Source: Incurvaria masculella (Eukaryota > Arthropoda > Insecta > Lepidoptera > Incurvariidae). Taken from it: 64,000 nt of DNA. The first letter of the stretch is position 1, and the number at the start of each line of letters is the position of its first letter. The stretch is from NCBI GenBank assembly GCA_946894095.1, contig OX335647.2, forward strand, positions 18,060,001 to 18,124,000, given 5' to 3'. Under the pieces are notes generated by a model. The model ran no database searches, was not told the DNA's origin, and saw only the letters and a program-made list of their open reading frames with translations. Position numbers and translations under genes: made by a program. This document shows, one piece after another, positions 11,885-24,000 of the stretch.

Positions 11885-11995
11885 TAAAATTACGTTTGAA
11901 AACTCCCAGGTTATAGGTATGAGGAAAGGCACTCACCGGCGGCAGACAGTTCCCACACCCTGGAGGCGCGGCAGCGATTTTGAGAAACGGTTCAT
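11885..11995 (-). pseudogene. LINE RT C-terminal fragment
   Basis: The minus strand reads 'CGNCLPPVSAFPHTYNLGVF' followed by KRNF, the (W)NxLP..VFP..YNLGxFK block typical of the C terminus of insect non-LTR RTs. The Trp is lost and the frame is open only locally, so it is a dead 3' end. Confidence 0.55.
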
Positions 11996-12117
11996 TCACA
12001 AAAGAATAGATATTTGCAATATCAGATTTAACATATTATTAGGACATTTCACCTTTTGTAGATTCTTTATTAATATAGCTTTTCTTATCCACTTTTTTTA
12101 TTTAGAAGTTTTTTTTT

Positions 12118-12492
12118 ATGTGACTGGACATGGATGGCTAATACCACAAGTTCTGTCATGGTATTAGCCCAACACACCACATGGGAACTAGGTGCCATGC
12201 CAGGACCTTCCTTATATTGCACGGCTACATTGAACTGGATGGAAAACACGGACAATTTTCATTGCCGCTTCGACCATCGTTCATCCAATGCGATGGTACC
12301 AACCCGGGCGGGATAAACCCTACCACCTAGTAAGTAAGGAAGGGGACCTACAGCTTAACGTGGAATCCTAACCACGGCCAACCTCTCTCAACGGTCGAAT
12401 GGTCACCCATCCAAGACCAGACAGGACCCAGCGTTGCTTAACTTCGGAGAGCGATCGCCGAAGTGTCGCGCCACTGGGCCACCGAGGCTGAC
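12118..12492 (-). repeat. SINE with chimeric tRNA/5S head, young copy
   Basis: Read on the minus strand, the head (12492 down to about 12395) starts GTCAGCCTCGGTGGCCCAGTG, which holds an A-box-like TGGCCCAGTGG. It then has CCGAAGTTAAGCAACG and CTTGGATGGGTGACC, which match the A box, intermediate element and C box of 5S rRNA genes. The body follows down to 12118 and ends in an A-rich tail, seen as a T run on the + strand. It differs from the copy at 33113-33475 at only a few positions. Confidence 0.8.
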
Positions 12493-12687
12493 AAAAATGA
12501 TACAAATGTTTGATACAAAGTTATAATAACTTAGCTTATACTACTATTCGATGTTAATGCAGGTACAAATGTAAACCAAATCGTTTCTGTCACAGCTGGT
12601 CAACATAGGCTTGTGCTTTATGTTTTTTTTGTTACTTTTTTTCTGCAATAAACAAATTCTTAATATTTTTTTTTGATGAATTGATAT

Positions 12688-12785
12688 GTTGGATCCCCGA
12701 CCCGTTCATGCAACACTTTCTTTATCTTGTTGAGTTGGGGATAAGATCATTTCATTACGAATATCAATTTGAACCACAAAAGGGT
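12688..12785 (+). repeat. SINE fragment, tRNA-head type
   Basis: 'ggatccccgacccgttcatg' and 'aagatcatttcattacgaat' match the region just after the tRNA-like head in the copy at 13483. Both ends are truncated. Confidence 0.6.
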
Positions 12786-13482
12786 GTTCTGATTTTCTGC
12801 GGCGAGTGCTCTGGTTGTATGTTAAATTGGCGGGTGTAAAGAACTTTTGTAAACATTCTTCTTTTATTACTGAAGCAGCCATTAAAGTTTTGTTTTCATT
12901 TAATATATGAAGTACCTATTTGGCCGTAGGCATGAAGATAACCTATACCTAAACGTATAAGATATAATGCTTCCCCGAATGTATGACCGTTATGTATGTC
13001 AGTTTCTTTAACATTTATTTCTCCATCGAACATACGTGTTTTGCATAAAACTACTCATGCATACCAATGAAATGACCACAACGAAGTGACCGTTACGAAA
13101 GGACCTAGATAAAATATGATAACTGTACCGCATACAATCGATTCGCATTGTAGACAAACCGCAGGGCGAATGCGGAACATCAGCCGATAATACACATTCG
13201 TCTACCGACTTCACGGTTCGCGAGTCGGGAAATGGCTCCTGGCTCGCCGCGGTGCTGGGGGCCGCCGGATACACAAACGCGGTGCTGGAATATTATTGCA
13301 AACCCATGGAGCTGATGGTCATTATAAGAACTTACAGAAAATGGGAAATTTTAAGTTGCTGAAGCTTTCTTTTTGGAGTTATGCCCAGTTCACACGTTGA
13401 TAAGGTACAGGGCTTGCACTAAGTACCGTGTGCACGAAAGGACATCAACGTAACATCAACGCAACATATGTTTTACTTAGCT
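12786..13482. other. Non-coding stretch, nothing recognised
   Basis: A minus-strand open frame at 13008-13274 has no recognisable motif. No repeat or RNA gene seen. Confidence 0.4.
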
Positions 13483-13860
13483 GCTCGTAGCTCAGTGGTG
13501 CGGGGACTTGCCTTCCATACCAGAGGTCATAGGTGGGATCCCCGGCCCGTTTATGCACCACTTTCTTTAGCTTGCTGTGTTGGATAAGATCATTTGATTA
13601 CGAATGCGAGCTGTTTGTTCTTGGTTCAGAATGCATTTAAAACTTTAGGTCCCCTTCCACTACTATGGCGGTAATTAAGACCGCCAGGGTTGGGAACATC
13701 GCATTGAATGAAAATATCGTTGAAGCAGCAATGATTTTTTCTCCATCCATTTTAATGTAGCAATGCTCATGAAGGGAAGGTCTTGGAATGGCACCGCATT
13801 CTTTCTAGAATGGGGAAGTGGGTGTGGTATAGCCATCCAAGTCCAGTAACATTAATATTG
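13483..13860 (+). repeat. SINE with tRNA-derived head
   Basis: The head 'gctcgtagctcagtggtgcg' carries an A box (TAGCTCAGTGG), followed by a degraded B box ('ggtgggatcccc'). The shared SINE body follows in sense orientation: 'aggtccccttcc', 'ttgggaacatcgcattgaat', 'tccatccattttaatgtag', 'agccatccaagtccagt'. The body is the same as in the 5S-headed copies, but the head is different. Confidence 0.75.
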
Positions 13861-14698
13861 AACATGTCACTTTTTAAGGACAGTATGGAAGAAACACATG
13901 TCGTTGACTGAGTCAACAACATGTGGTTTACGAGAAGTGACGCGTTTAAACAATATTTAACTTAGACGCCTCTTTCTGCAATAGGGCCATAGTAACGGGC
14001 CAATGCCTTGTCCTAAGAAACTTGTGTCTAAAATGTCACAGATTAGGCGGCGTTGAATGAATTAAATTAATTGCGAACTTGTACAACATCTGTTATCCAG
14101 CAGTCAGGACCTTGTTTTCATTAAATCGAGAAAACTATAGAAATAGGTAATCAACTTCCGTGCGCGCGTGTAGGTGTTGCTAAGCGGTTATTATCATGAA
14201 ACCTCATACATAATTGTACCCTTCCACAGTAATTAATACACAAGAACCTGGCCACACTCTCCATCGCCGAGATCGAGGACTGGGGAAACTGTCTTTCGGT
14301 GGCTCATCACACGGTTCACTTTGCCTCGTCCGGTATTGGGGACTTAGGATATACAATCCTGGGCGGGCCTGTGCGTCGAGTCTATCTTGTCGCGGAACCA
14401 ATCTGTAATGTCGGACACCTATTCGTTGCCGGAAAGCGTTAATTGTTTTGACGTAACATTATTCATATAGAGCGAATTAGCATGTAGATTGGATATTAGG
14501 GGTGAGAGCGGCTTGCTTGTACCTCCTGATTCTAATCTCCTCCGGGTGCCTCTGGGCTGGCTGGTAAGGAGGTTTCGCGGTGTATCAAATTTCTTCAAAA
14601 ACTATTTTCTTTCTGTTTTCATTAAATATTTTTTTTTAAATCAGTCGTTCTTAAGTTGCCGATTAGTATTTCCACAATTCATCGCTACCAAATAATAT
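13861..14698. other. Non-coding stretch, nothing recognised
   Basis: Open frames at 14204-14408 on both strands overlap and have no family signature. Confidence 0.4.
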
Positions 14699-14882
14699 TA
14701 TGATATTTATGATATTTGCCCAACAAACCATATGGAAATTAGATGGCATCATGCCAGGACCATCCTCGTTTAGCTGAACTTAGTGTGAAACTGGGATCAA
14801 TTTCATTGCCGTTTCGACCATTTTTCATTCAATGCGATGGCATCAATGCGGGTGGTGTAACTTTAACACCCAGTAAGTAATA
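14699..14882 (-). repeat. SINE body fragment
   Basis: 'gatatttgcccaacaaacca', 'ccaggaccatcct', 'attgccgtttcgaccat' and 'tcattcaatgcgatgg' match the shared SINE body in antisense orientation. No head is present and many substitutions are seen. Confidence 0.65.
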
Positions 14883-15649
14883 CATATGTACCCACAAAGG
14901 GCTTTACTAAGAGTAGGTTTTCGCAAACCTTTTCGGTACCCAACCCATGATATATACAGCGAACTCGAATTACTTACTGTGAGACAACTTTACTTGTATT
15001 ATATAGTTTACCGAGCTGGCACTTCATCTGCATAGTCAAACCCTATTTTTCGGAGTCAAGGAAAAACACGAACTGGCGACAACATACAGGTACCCGCTAC
15101 GAGGACAACCTTTGGGCAAAGATTCAGCCGCTTCCTAGGTCCCTATATATTAAACAAGATGGATCCGTATCCAAACTTTAAGAACATGATATGAAGACAG
15201 TTTCCCCCTCAGAAATCACTACAAAATTGGTTATGCATGAAAAATTATGATGAAACTGAGCAGGTGCCAAAAATACTCTCATAAAAGGCAATGAAACACA
15301 TAACTACACACGTATACAGCATACCAAATACAACCACACTTTCACAAATAACCTGACACCCTTTCACACAAACACACAAAACACACTCTTCTTCAAATAT
15401 TCTTGTAATAAAACACAATATTCTTATTGTAGTTTTATAGTTTCTCTGAATTATTTTGTTTGTTTGGACTTCATAGTATTAACAGATAGTAGAAAATAAA
15501 TATAATGTAATCGCAATGTAACTGAACTAGTACATTAAAACCCGTGTAAAAATCAACAGTCCACCGCTCTCTGCAGCACAGTCCACTGACCGATGTATGT
15601 ACATTTTTACTCAATAAATCTTTTTTACTTTTTACTTTACATCTTTAAG
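14883..15649. other. Non-coding, possible LINE 3' UTR
   Basis: 15300-15400 is rich in ACACA words, and 15590-15645 ends '..caataaatctttttta' plus a T/A-rich tail. This resembles the 3' UTR and tail of a jockey-like LINE, but no RT sequence precedes it, so this is a weak inference. Confidence 0.3.
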
Positions 15650-15745
15650 TGGAATTGAACGTCACCCATCCAGAACGCGCTCAGGGCTGCTTAACATTGA
15701 TGATCGCACGTCGAGGCACTGCGCCCACCAAGGCTGAGAAATGCT
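15650..15745 (-). repeat. Solo 5S-type SINE head
   Basis: Minus strand: an A-box-like start (CAGCCTTGGTGGGCGCAGTG), then ATGTTAAGCAGC and TTCTGGATGGGTGACG. This is the 5S-like half of the head seen at 12118, 33113 and 39912. The body is missing. Confidence 0.6.
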
Positions 15746-15873
15746 GGCGTTATGTTTTCGATTCGGGACAGCGTCCTCCCCTCATCCGCGGCCGCATCTT
15801 CTTGGCTCTAATTGAAATAGCCATTTATATCGCCGTAATCACTGCGCGGGCGCATCTCATCTCATATAGACTA

Positions 15874-16419
15874 GGAGGTCGCGACAAAAATGGTAACGAT
15901 AACGTAAATGGCTGAAACTGGGTTCACGGAATAACGTACAACCCTCTGAAGGTAAATGTGTCAGTCTGCCTGTTCCAAGTGGTCGCGTTACTTAGATAAG
16001 GCGCCTGAAAAAGTAGTTATGGCGACAAAAAATACAAATGATAAGGTAAATGGATGCAAATGACGAAGCATGAAAGTATCGATACATACTTGCCTAGCAA
16101 TACAAAAACTGAACAAATCTTTGGTTGAATTTAGTAGTTATAGGCGATTTAGGTTACAGATATAACTTTAGGTATATTTAATTATTTAATTAAGTAACCG
16201 TCTGGTTATTGTTGTATAATTAATAGGTATCAATGTTTCCAGATAATCAGTATATTCATCAGCAAGTACATATCAGCATCTATTTTATGTAGCCAATCTA
16301 GAAAACGCAACCACTTGGCGCAGGCAGACCGACATATTTAGCATCAGAGGGTAGGTCTCTAACATGTGAACCCAGATTCAGCCATTTACGTTATCGTGAC
16401 CAAAAATGTCGTGACCTCC
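15874..16419. mobile_element. Fold-back element with TIRs of about 115 bp
   Basis: The left arm begins 'ggaggtcgcgacaaaaatgg' and runs to 'ccaagtggtcgcgtt' at about 15990. The right arm is its reverse complement from 'aacgcaaccacttggcgcag' (about 16303) to 'aaatgtcgtgacctcc' (16419). Shared interior landmarks are 'gataacgtaaatggctgaa', 'ctgggttcac', 'accctctga' and 'gtctgcctg'. The roughly 310-bp centre is AT-rich with no ORF. It has the architecture of a non-autonomous DNA transposon. Confidence 0.85.
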
Positions 16420-17844
16420 CGGAATAATAACAATGTTTACTAAATACACGCGGATCCAAGCGGTTATCAACTGTATGTGTGCAGGCAGAGATGAAAGGCG
16501 AAATAAAAGATAGCAGTGATTTACGGAGAAGATGGCGGATGATATAAGAGTTTGCGCACACGCATTAAATTTGCGGTTCTTATTTATGTTTGCTTTATTG
16601 AAAACATGTTAGTTAGACGATTAATTCATTCGTTGATATGATGACATCGCAACGAACGCAGTAATCTTTTTGAATTTTTATCACATTTTGATCTTCTATG
16701 CAATTTATTATTTTGCGCTCCTGAATATTACAATCGCTTTAAATAAAGCTTAGGTTTATCGATAAATCAACATATCGTAACCGGTAACTAGAAGAGGAGG
16801 CTAATGTCCTGCGTTTACGCGCCAGCTGATTTATCGAACCAATAACCATTTCGTTTATCGAGATCCTTGTTTTAATCAGGCCGGTGCTCGAACGCGGTAT
16901 GATCTAGTGCGGGTCAGTAAACCAGCGGCGGATTATCGGGGCTGATCATGGAGCGTTGCGGAGATGTCTTACTCTTCACATAGTCCAAAACGGAGCCATG
17001 TGACAGCAAACATGAAATCTTCATCGATTTTATTATCGAATTGGATTTTTGGAACAAATATAAACTTTCGGACATTTAAAGGTTGATTTTTTTCAATGTG
17101 CATTCATGGCCAAAACCAATCCTTTATGAATAGCGAAAAACACTCAAACGATACATGATAAAAGCAAAAAAATTGCTTTTTTTTAAAGGATAGTCCATCT
17201 CCGTGACATGAACCGACTATTTAATACTGGAATGTAAGACTTGTAAATTTGTATCGAGGATTAAGGATTTATATCCTATTTCATACATTTAGAACGATTA
17301 GAGATATAGTGCCACATAGATCATTTAGCACATTTCGACACGCTCAATGTAGAGCATGCCTAATTAGCCTGTTGACATTCAGAATGCTGATAGTGAATGA
17401 AGAATGCTTAACGCTGTAGGAAACACCTCGAGTGAACCCTCCACCTTGGTGATGTTAAGTAATATGGCCTCTTATTATGCGTTCATTGTGCGAAACAAGA
17501 TTGATACAAGTCGATCGATTGGAACCCTGAGACGGAATATCGCTGCTCGGGTGCCAGAAATGGCACCCCTGGTATGGGTTTTGGAGCTATGTTCCTTATC
17601 GCGCGTTCGCGGATGGGAGCTAGACTAGAAAATGTGTCCCGACACTTTTCCTGTCAAAGAGAAAGCGACACTGACGCGACACTTTTGCTGTCAGGGTATA
17701 ACTTTAGATTTTTAGGCAATATTCAGATTAGCAGACCCGCTGGGGTGATCCTGTGCAGATCCTAGGAACATCGTTCCTACCGAGTGTCCCTCGATAACTC
17801 TCGTATTTTTTATATTAACTATGTTATATTTGCCTTGTCGACAG
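16420..17844. other. Non-coding, intron upstream of the first visible osp exon
   Basis: AT-rich, with no recognised repeat or gene. 17844 ends with the acceptor 'cgacag' that defines the exon at 17845. The pyrimidine tract is modest ('tatatttgccttgtcgacag'). Confidence 0.5.
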
Positions 17845-18033
17845 CCGGACACGGTGCCCCAAGCGAGCGTGGACATGACGAGTGTGGTGGAGGTGAGCGA
17901 GGCGGACGGCGTGACGGGGCACGCGCACTCGCTCGCCATCACGGCTCCGGAACGCGTCACCTTCGTCAAGGGCACGTGTCGCGAGGAGGCGCGCTGGTGG
18001 GCCGACGTGCTGGCCGTCTTCCCCAGGAGTAAG
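17845..18033 (+). CDS. osp: osp exon: C-terminal half of PH domain 1
   Basis: Phase 0 to phase 0, 63 codons. It begins [17 protein letters not shown] and runs through [20 protein letters not shown] to [18 protein letters not shown]. The Trp pair before ..VLxVFP is the invariant C-terminal helix of PH domains. Donor AAG|gtaaga is strong. The remainder of the PH fold must come from exons further left. Its 3' three-quarters plus the donor are copied twice more just downstream. Confidence 0.85.
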
Positions 18034-21000
18034 GTAAGAGACGCCACGCCTTCGACCCTGTCTGGCTTGCCAACAGCTGAATACAGTCCCGCAATAGAGC
18101 GTGGTGGAGGTGAGCTAGGCGGACGGCGTGACGGGGCACGTGCACTCGCTCGCCATCACGGCTCCGGAACGCGTCACCTTCGTCAAGGGCACGTGTCGCG
18201 AGGAGGCGCGCTGGTGGGCCGACGTGCTGGCCGTCTTCCCCAGGAGTAAGGTAAGAGACGCCACGCCTTCGACCCAGTCTGGCTTGCCAACAGCGGAATA
18301 CAGTCCCGCAATAGAGCGTGGTGGAGGTGAGCTAGGCGGACGGCGTGACGGGGCACGTGCACTCGCTCGCCATCACGGCTCCGGAACGCGTCACCTTCGT
18401 CAAGGGCACGTGTCGCGAGGAGGCGCGCTGGTGGGCCGACGTGCTGGCCGTCTTCCCCAGGAGTAAGGTAAGAGACGCCTCGCCTTCGACTGTCTACCCA
18501 CACCTGCAAACGGTGTTTTCACTTCCTAGGGTTTTCCCGTTTGAATATGGAAATAGTGAATACTTTCATTAATACTGTGTCCAAAACCTGTGCGAAAACG
18601 CAGTATTATACAAAAAAATACTCCTATCATTTTAGCTTCACTCCAACCTGGGTAAGTATCCATGCATTTTTATTATGAATCCCGACAAGTTTATCGTCGC
18701 TTCTTTGTCAGTAATTGTCTGTTCTAATGTCAGTAATTGTCAATTGCCAAACAAATTTCGCGATGGAATTAATATATTTTTTTTTGAGCAAATGTTCTGT
18801 ACACCAAATGAAGTAAATTGTCATCAAGTCAGAAATAAAATGACGTGCTTATGGGCCTTCGTCATTACTTATTCTGTTTTTTTTTTTAATAATGACTATG
18901 AAGAAAAATGCACGTCTCACTAGAATTGAATTTACCAGATGCTTTCCTGAAATATTTTTATTTTATTAAATCGAACATGGATGGGTACCTATAGATATAT
19001 CACACCTACTGTTCCCAACACCTAAATCCCAACACACTGCAGACTGCACACACACACACTCCAGTTCAATGTAACACGGTTACATTGAACTGTAAAATTA
19101 AGAAATATTTAATTCATTCAGTGAATTCAATTTCATCTTTCATGCGTGCGACGATAAGTAGGGCCTTCAGTTTAATGCATGGGTTTCGAACCATGAAGTG
19201 ACACACATTCACATCAAATGTGCACATTTCAATCTCGAATATTTAGACGTAATTAGAACCTGCGGTCTTCGACACAACTTGCAACCTATATTATCCTTCG
19301 CCGTCGGTGTGTCATTTCCAGATCGGTCCCATTCAGTCGTATTCAGGTCAGTTCAATTAGCATGGAGTCACATTTCCATTTACTTTCCAGCGCCGTTCCC
19401 AGTCAAGCTGTGTTTACATAACCCAAAATGCCGGTCATTGGTCCACATTTCAGGGGATTAAGATGAGTGTGCGACTTCTGTGGCACTTTTATTATTGTTT
19501 TTTTTACGGACACGGGCGCTATCACTCACCCGTTATAATATTAGTCAAACACACCGCATTCCCGAAGCAATTATTTGCCCCTATATAATAGTAGTGGCAA
19601 TAAATCGGTTCCATTCAACGTCATAGTCGAAGTGTTGTGTTTGATGACGCGAGAGTCGGACGCCATGCGACTTGATCCCATTCCGCGACGCAAGCCGCAT
19701 GGCTCAGTAGGTAACCATGCCACATTTCGGAGGGTAGGCGTCATAAAGTCCAATTAGTCATAGGGTTCCGTTTTCACCCTTTGGGTACGTAACCCTAAAA
19801 AGCATAAAAGCATAAGCTTTGTGTTGAACGGCTCGTAGCCTAGTGGCGCGGGGACTGGCCTAGTGTACCAGAGGTCTGGGTTCGATTCCGACATGCACCA
19901 CTGTCTTTCTCTTTCCAAGTTTGATAAGTGCATTTCGTCACGAATGCGAGCTGATCCATGGTTCCGAATCCATGTAAAACTGTAGGTCCCCTTTCCCTAC
20001 TAGGTGGTAGGGTTTAAGCCTGCCCGGGTTGGTACCATCGCATTAGATGAAAAGATGGTCGAAGCGGCAATGAAAAATTGTCCGTGTTTTCCATCCAGTT
20101 CAATGTAGCCGTGCTCATAAAGGGAAGGTCCTGGCATGGCACCTAATTCCTAATAAAGGGAATGTGGTGTATTGGGCTAATATCATAGCCATCCATGTCA
20201 GGTCGCATAAAAAATGTTAATGGGCGACCGAGTCGCGGAGACTCCGCGTCCAATCCGTGCGACATCCAAGAAAAGAAACTGTCAGTCAGTCAGTCAGTCA
20301 GCGTGTTTGCGTCCACTGCTGGACATACGCCTCTCCAATTTTTCTCCAGTCCTCCCGGCCCTCAGCGGTACGGAACCACTGCTTTCCGCCGACACACTTG
20401 ATGTCGTCGTCCCACCTGGCGGGTGGGACGAGAAAAGAAACTGATCGATTCGATTTCAAAGAATATGCAAGGGACTGTGTACTTCTTTTTTAACAGCGGC
20501 AGCACAATAAATATGTGGTAGTGTTTTACCGTTCATATCGTTGGTGTATTATATATTTCACAGATAATACATTAATGATGTCAATATAATCCGAATCAAT
20601 GCATTCGAATGTACATAATCTCGTTTTTTATGTACATAATTTTCGGTCCTGCGTATTAATCCCCTCGTGTGTCTTGCGTGCGCCGGCATACGTCATACCC
20701 TTCTTCGAATCGACTCGCGACTCACACAGAGTGTAAACGCTTGCTAGTAAATACTTGTGTAAAAAAAAAGATTCCGACGCATTGAGAACCTCGTCCTTTT
20801 TTTTAAGTCGGTTAAAATGTATATTAAAGCCTGTATAAAATATTGGTTTAAAAATTATGTCAACATATGATTAACGTCACTTTTTTGTAAAAAGTATCGA
20901 AGATAGTCCAATTGACATGCTTTCGATAAAAGATAACGTGTCAAAATATTACCTAATTTTAACATTGACATCTCTGCAGCCGGGCCTTAAATTGTTGTGT

Positions 21001-24000
21001 TCATATGTAAATAACAGTCTACATTCTGTTTTTTTTATGGTTTCGTACTTTAAACTGAAAAGCGGAACACCCCCTTAACCGTACAGTTCAGGTTTCATAT
21101 TTGTACGGCTTGCGGGGTCGCCTAAAAATTGACTTTAGGAGTTAGCAGAATTTTTTTTTTTGTTTTAAATCTTTTTTTTTTAAGAAAAATCCAATGTTGA
21201 TTGTTATTCTTAACCCGCTCAATGCTAATCTGCAATTGATATGAATAAGGCATTCAGTGTTTACCCGAAAATTATACGAAACTCAACTAAGGTGGGGCGC
21301 TTTCGTTAGTCTAAGTTTCGGTTACGACTATTTATCTCAGCCTTCATCAAAGTATCGCTCCAAAACGAGAAAGATGTTACATTTTTTCCTCAGACGGACA
21401 TAGCGCTTCGCCCGGCTGCCGACGCGGAAGTGATGCGATGCGGTTATGCCGCTGCCGCGACAACCCGCACATAGGAAGTTATTGATTGGCCGCCTTTTAT
21501 GGTTCCCGTCTATGAAGAGATCTTATAGTAGAAAAATGGAGTTCCTTGTAATTGGTGGATAGATTTGCTGCAGTTAATTGCTGGCGATGTGAAATCTGAT
21601 TTAATTTTCTATAGCAATACATCGAAATGTACGCTTTCATAGTTTCAACTTATATTTAGTCATTTTTTGCAGTTAAGCGACTGCAATTTTATAATGCTTT
21701 TACATCACTATAAAATGTTAAATAATATTTTAATAATGATTAAAATAAGAGAATCGTTTTTTGCAGCCCAAAAATGTCTTTACAAATTAAGAAATTCTAG
21801 TCTTTTTGTTTTTTACTAGTCGACTCTTATTCTATTTTAGTAGGATCTTATGGACAAATAAGATCACGTTTTTATTTGTCTTCTAGCTCCATATAACTGT
21901 CATTAATATAAATCGGACAATTCGGGAATCATTCTAGCTCATCGAGGAATCCACGAGTAAAAAGTCAACCCTATACTCCAACGTCGACCTATCACTTCAC
22001 AGTCGACCAGTCGATGTATCACAGCAAACTCTTTTAGAAAATGGAGAAAATGGAGCATGCTGTAGAAGCTGATAATTGCTGGAAAGTACATAACTCGGGA
22101 AGCACTGGCTGCGTTCCTTCCGATTGGGTTAATGGTTATTTGATTCTCGCGAAGATATAAGCCGACTCGAATGGACTAATTGCCGTTGGAGCGGTTGTTG
22201 CCAATTGGAATGCTCTTTAACGCGTGTCTGGAGGGAATTGTTGCCGAGTTGATCGATCCATTTATTCTCTAGGCCAGTTTATTGCTTTTTATCTTGCCAC
22301 TAGATGCTGAACTGATCTTTCGAAAGACGTCGACGTAACACAAGAAATGTTAAGCAGAATCGGTGGTTGTTTGTTTTAGATAAAATTTGCCATATTATTT
22401 ATAGCGGGCAACAACTGACACCGACAAAATCATCAGTGTCATGCACCCGGAAATATGCTGAAAGGCCGGCTTGGAGGGAACTTTTTTATGCTCCCTACAG
22501 AGCCGTATATTAAACCACCTACGGTTTTACGTGGAACCCATCTCGAACCCCACCGCGCCAAGTGGTGCTTATCTCTAAGATCGAAGATTAGAGGCATTGC
22601 TCCACCGAGCTACCTAGACTGACAAATGAACGACCTATTCGTTGTTTGCGGAACCTAGGCAGATTGGCAGTGAAGGGCAATAGCAGTCCCTGCCCGCCAC
22701 GGGGACGTGTGAACTAGAACAATATCATGAAACGACGAGTGTTCTCCTATGAACTCGCCGACGACAATCAGGGATGATGCAGATATAACCAGTGAGCATG
22801 GAATGGCGGGAGTAGCGATAGAAACTAATTCGTACGACGGCAGCGTAGCCACGAATTCGTGGAAAACGTTCACCGTGGTAGTTTGTTCATTTACGAATTC
22901 GGGCCGCGCAACATCCGATGTTCGATGCACTTAATAGCGTCCTGTGAAGTTCTGACGTGTTTTTATGTGTCGTTGAAACTAATACCGCGGTCCGAATTGC
23001 GCTCAAATGCTGACGAAATCGCAGTGACAGTGCTCAGAGCCTCTATACGAGTTACATCTCACTTATAGAAATTTCGCTGAGCTTTTCGGTTTCGCAGATT
23101 AACGCCTTTGAATAGAGCTGGCACTTGGCCATGAACATTTCGCCAGGTCTATTCAATGGCGTAAACCTGCGGATTCTTAGGCTGAGATAAATAGTCGTAA
23201 CACAAACTAAGACTAACGAAAAGTAGTACTTTGTGACGTCCCTTTGGATTACTTTGACATTTCGTCCATACAAAGTGTGTCGAAATGACGTCAAAAGTAC
23301 TACTTTTCGTTAGTTTTAATTTCTGGTACGACTATTTATCTCAGCCTGAGAGATCATAGAAATTCAACGCGACTTGGACCACATTGACGCTGTCAGCGTT
23401 TGAGCGCAATTCGGACCACGGTTTAAATACAATCATTAGCGAGCGAATTCGTAAGCGAACACTTTCACCGGAATTGTATCAGTTCTGTATCAGGATGCAA
23501 CAACCGCGTCCCAGCCGACCTCCCTGCGTTGTTGTAGTAATTGTTTTAGGAACTGACACATCCGGGTCATTCACCAATAGCACGGCGCCACCAAGGGCGC
23601 GCTCTGGTGCTATGCAAAACAACACCCCATGCAGGAATGAATCTGCATTTTACACTGGTTATCTAAAGAGTTCGGTACATGTATGTAGCCATAGAGCATT
23701 GTACCTACACGCATAATATCATATCTGCATGTCATCTACTCACGCCCCCGTCCCTCCCCGCCGTGCTGCCCCCGCCGTGCCGAAGCCATGCCATCTCTCA
23801 TCAGCCACACTATAACAAGTCATTGAAATTTAGTGTAGATTGATAAAACATTCGATAACTTACGAACTGTTATGATCCAAACAAACGTTTTGGGATGTAG
23901 ACGAAGGCCACGTTTCGAATTCCGATTAGAGGTGCCATACTTTTTTGTTTGTCTTTCAATCATTTAGGAAAATATTTTTTCCTAAATATGGGCGTATCTC

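Noticed and set aside
12395..12492. 5S rRNA gene
   Set aside because: Only the internal-promoter part resembles 5S; it is fused to a SINE body and to an A-box-like start, and recurs with different flanks.
17712..18047. Minus-strand 111-codon ORF
   Set aside because: Antisense shadow of the GC-rich osp exon.
18128..18466. Alternative mutually exclusive PH1 exons in repeats 2 and 3
   Set aside because: Both copies have TAG in the PH frame and lack the original acceptor; the long frames through them are in a shifted frame with Arg/His-rich nonsense.
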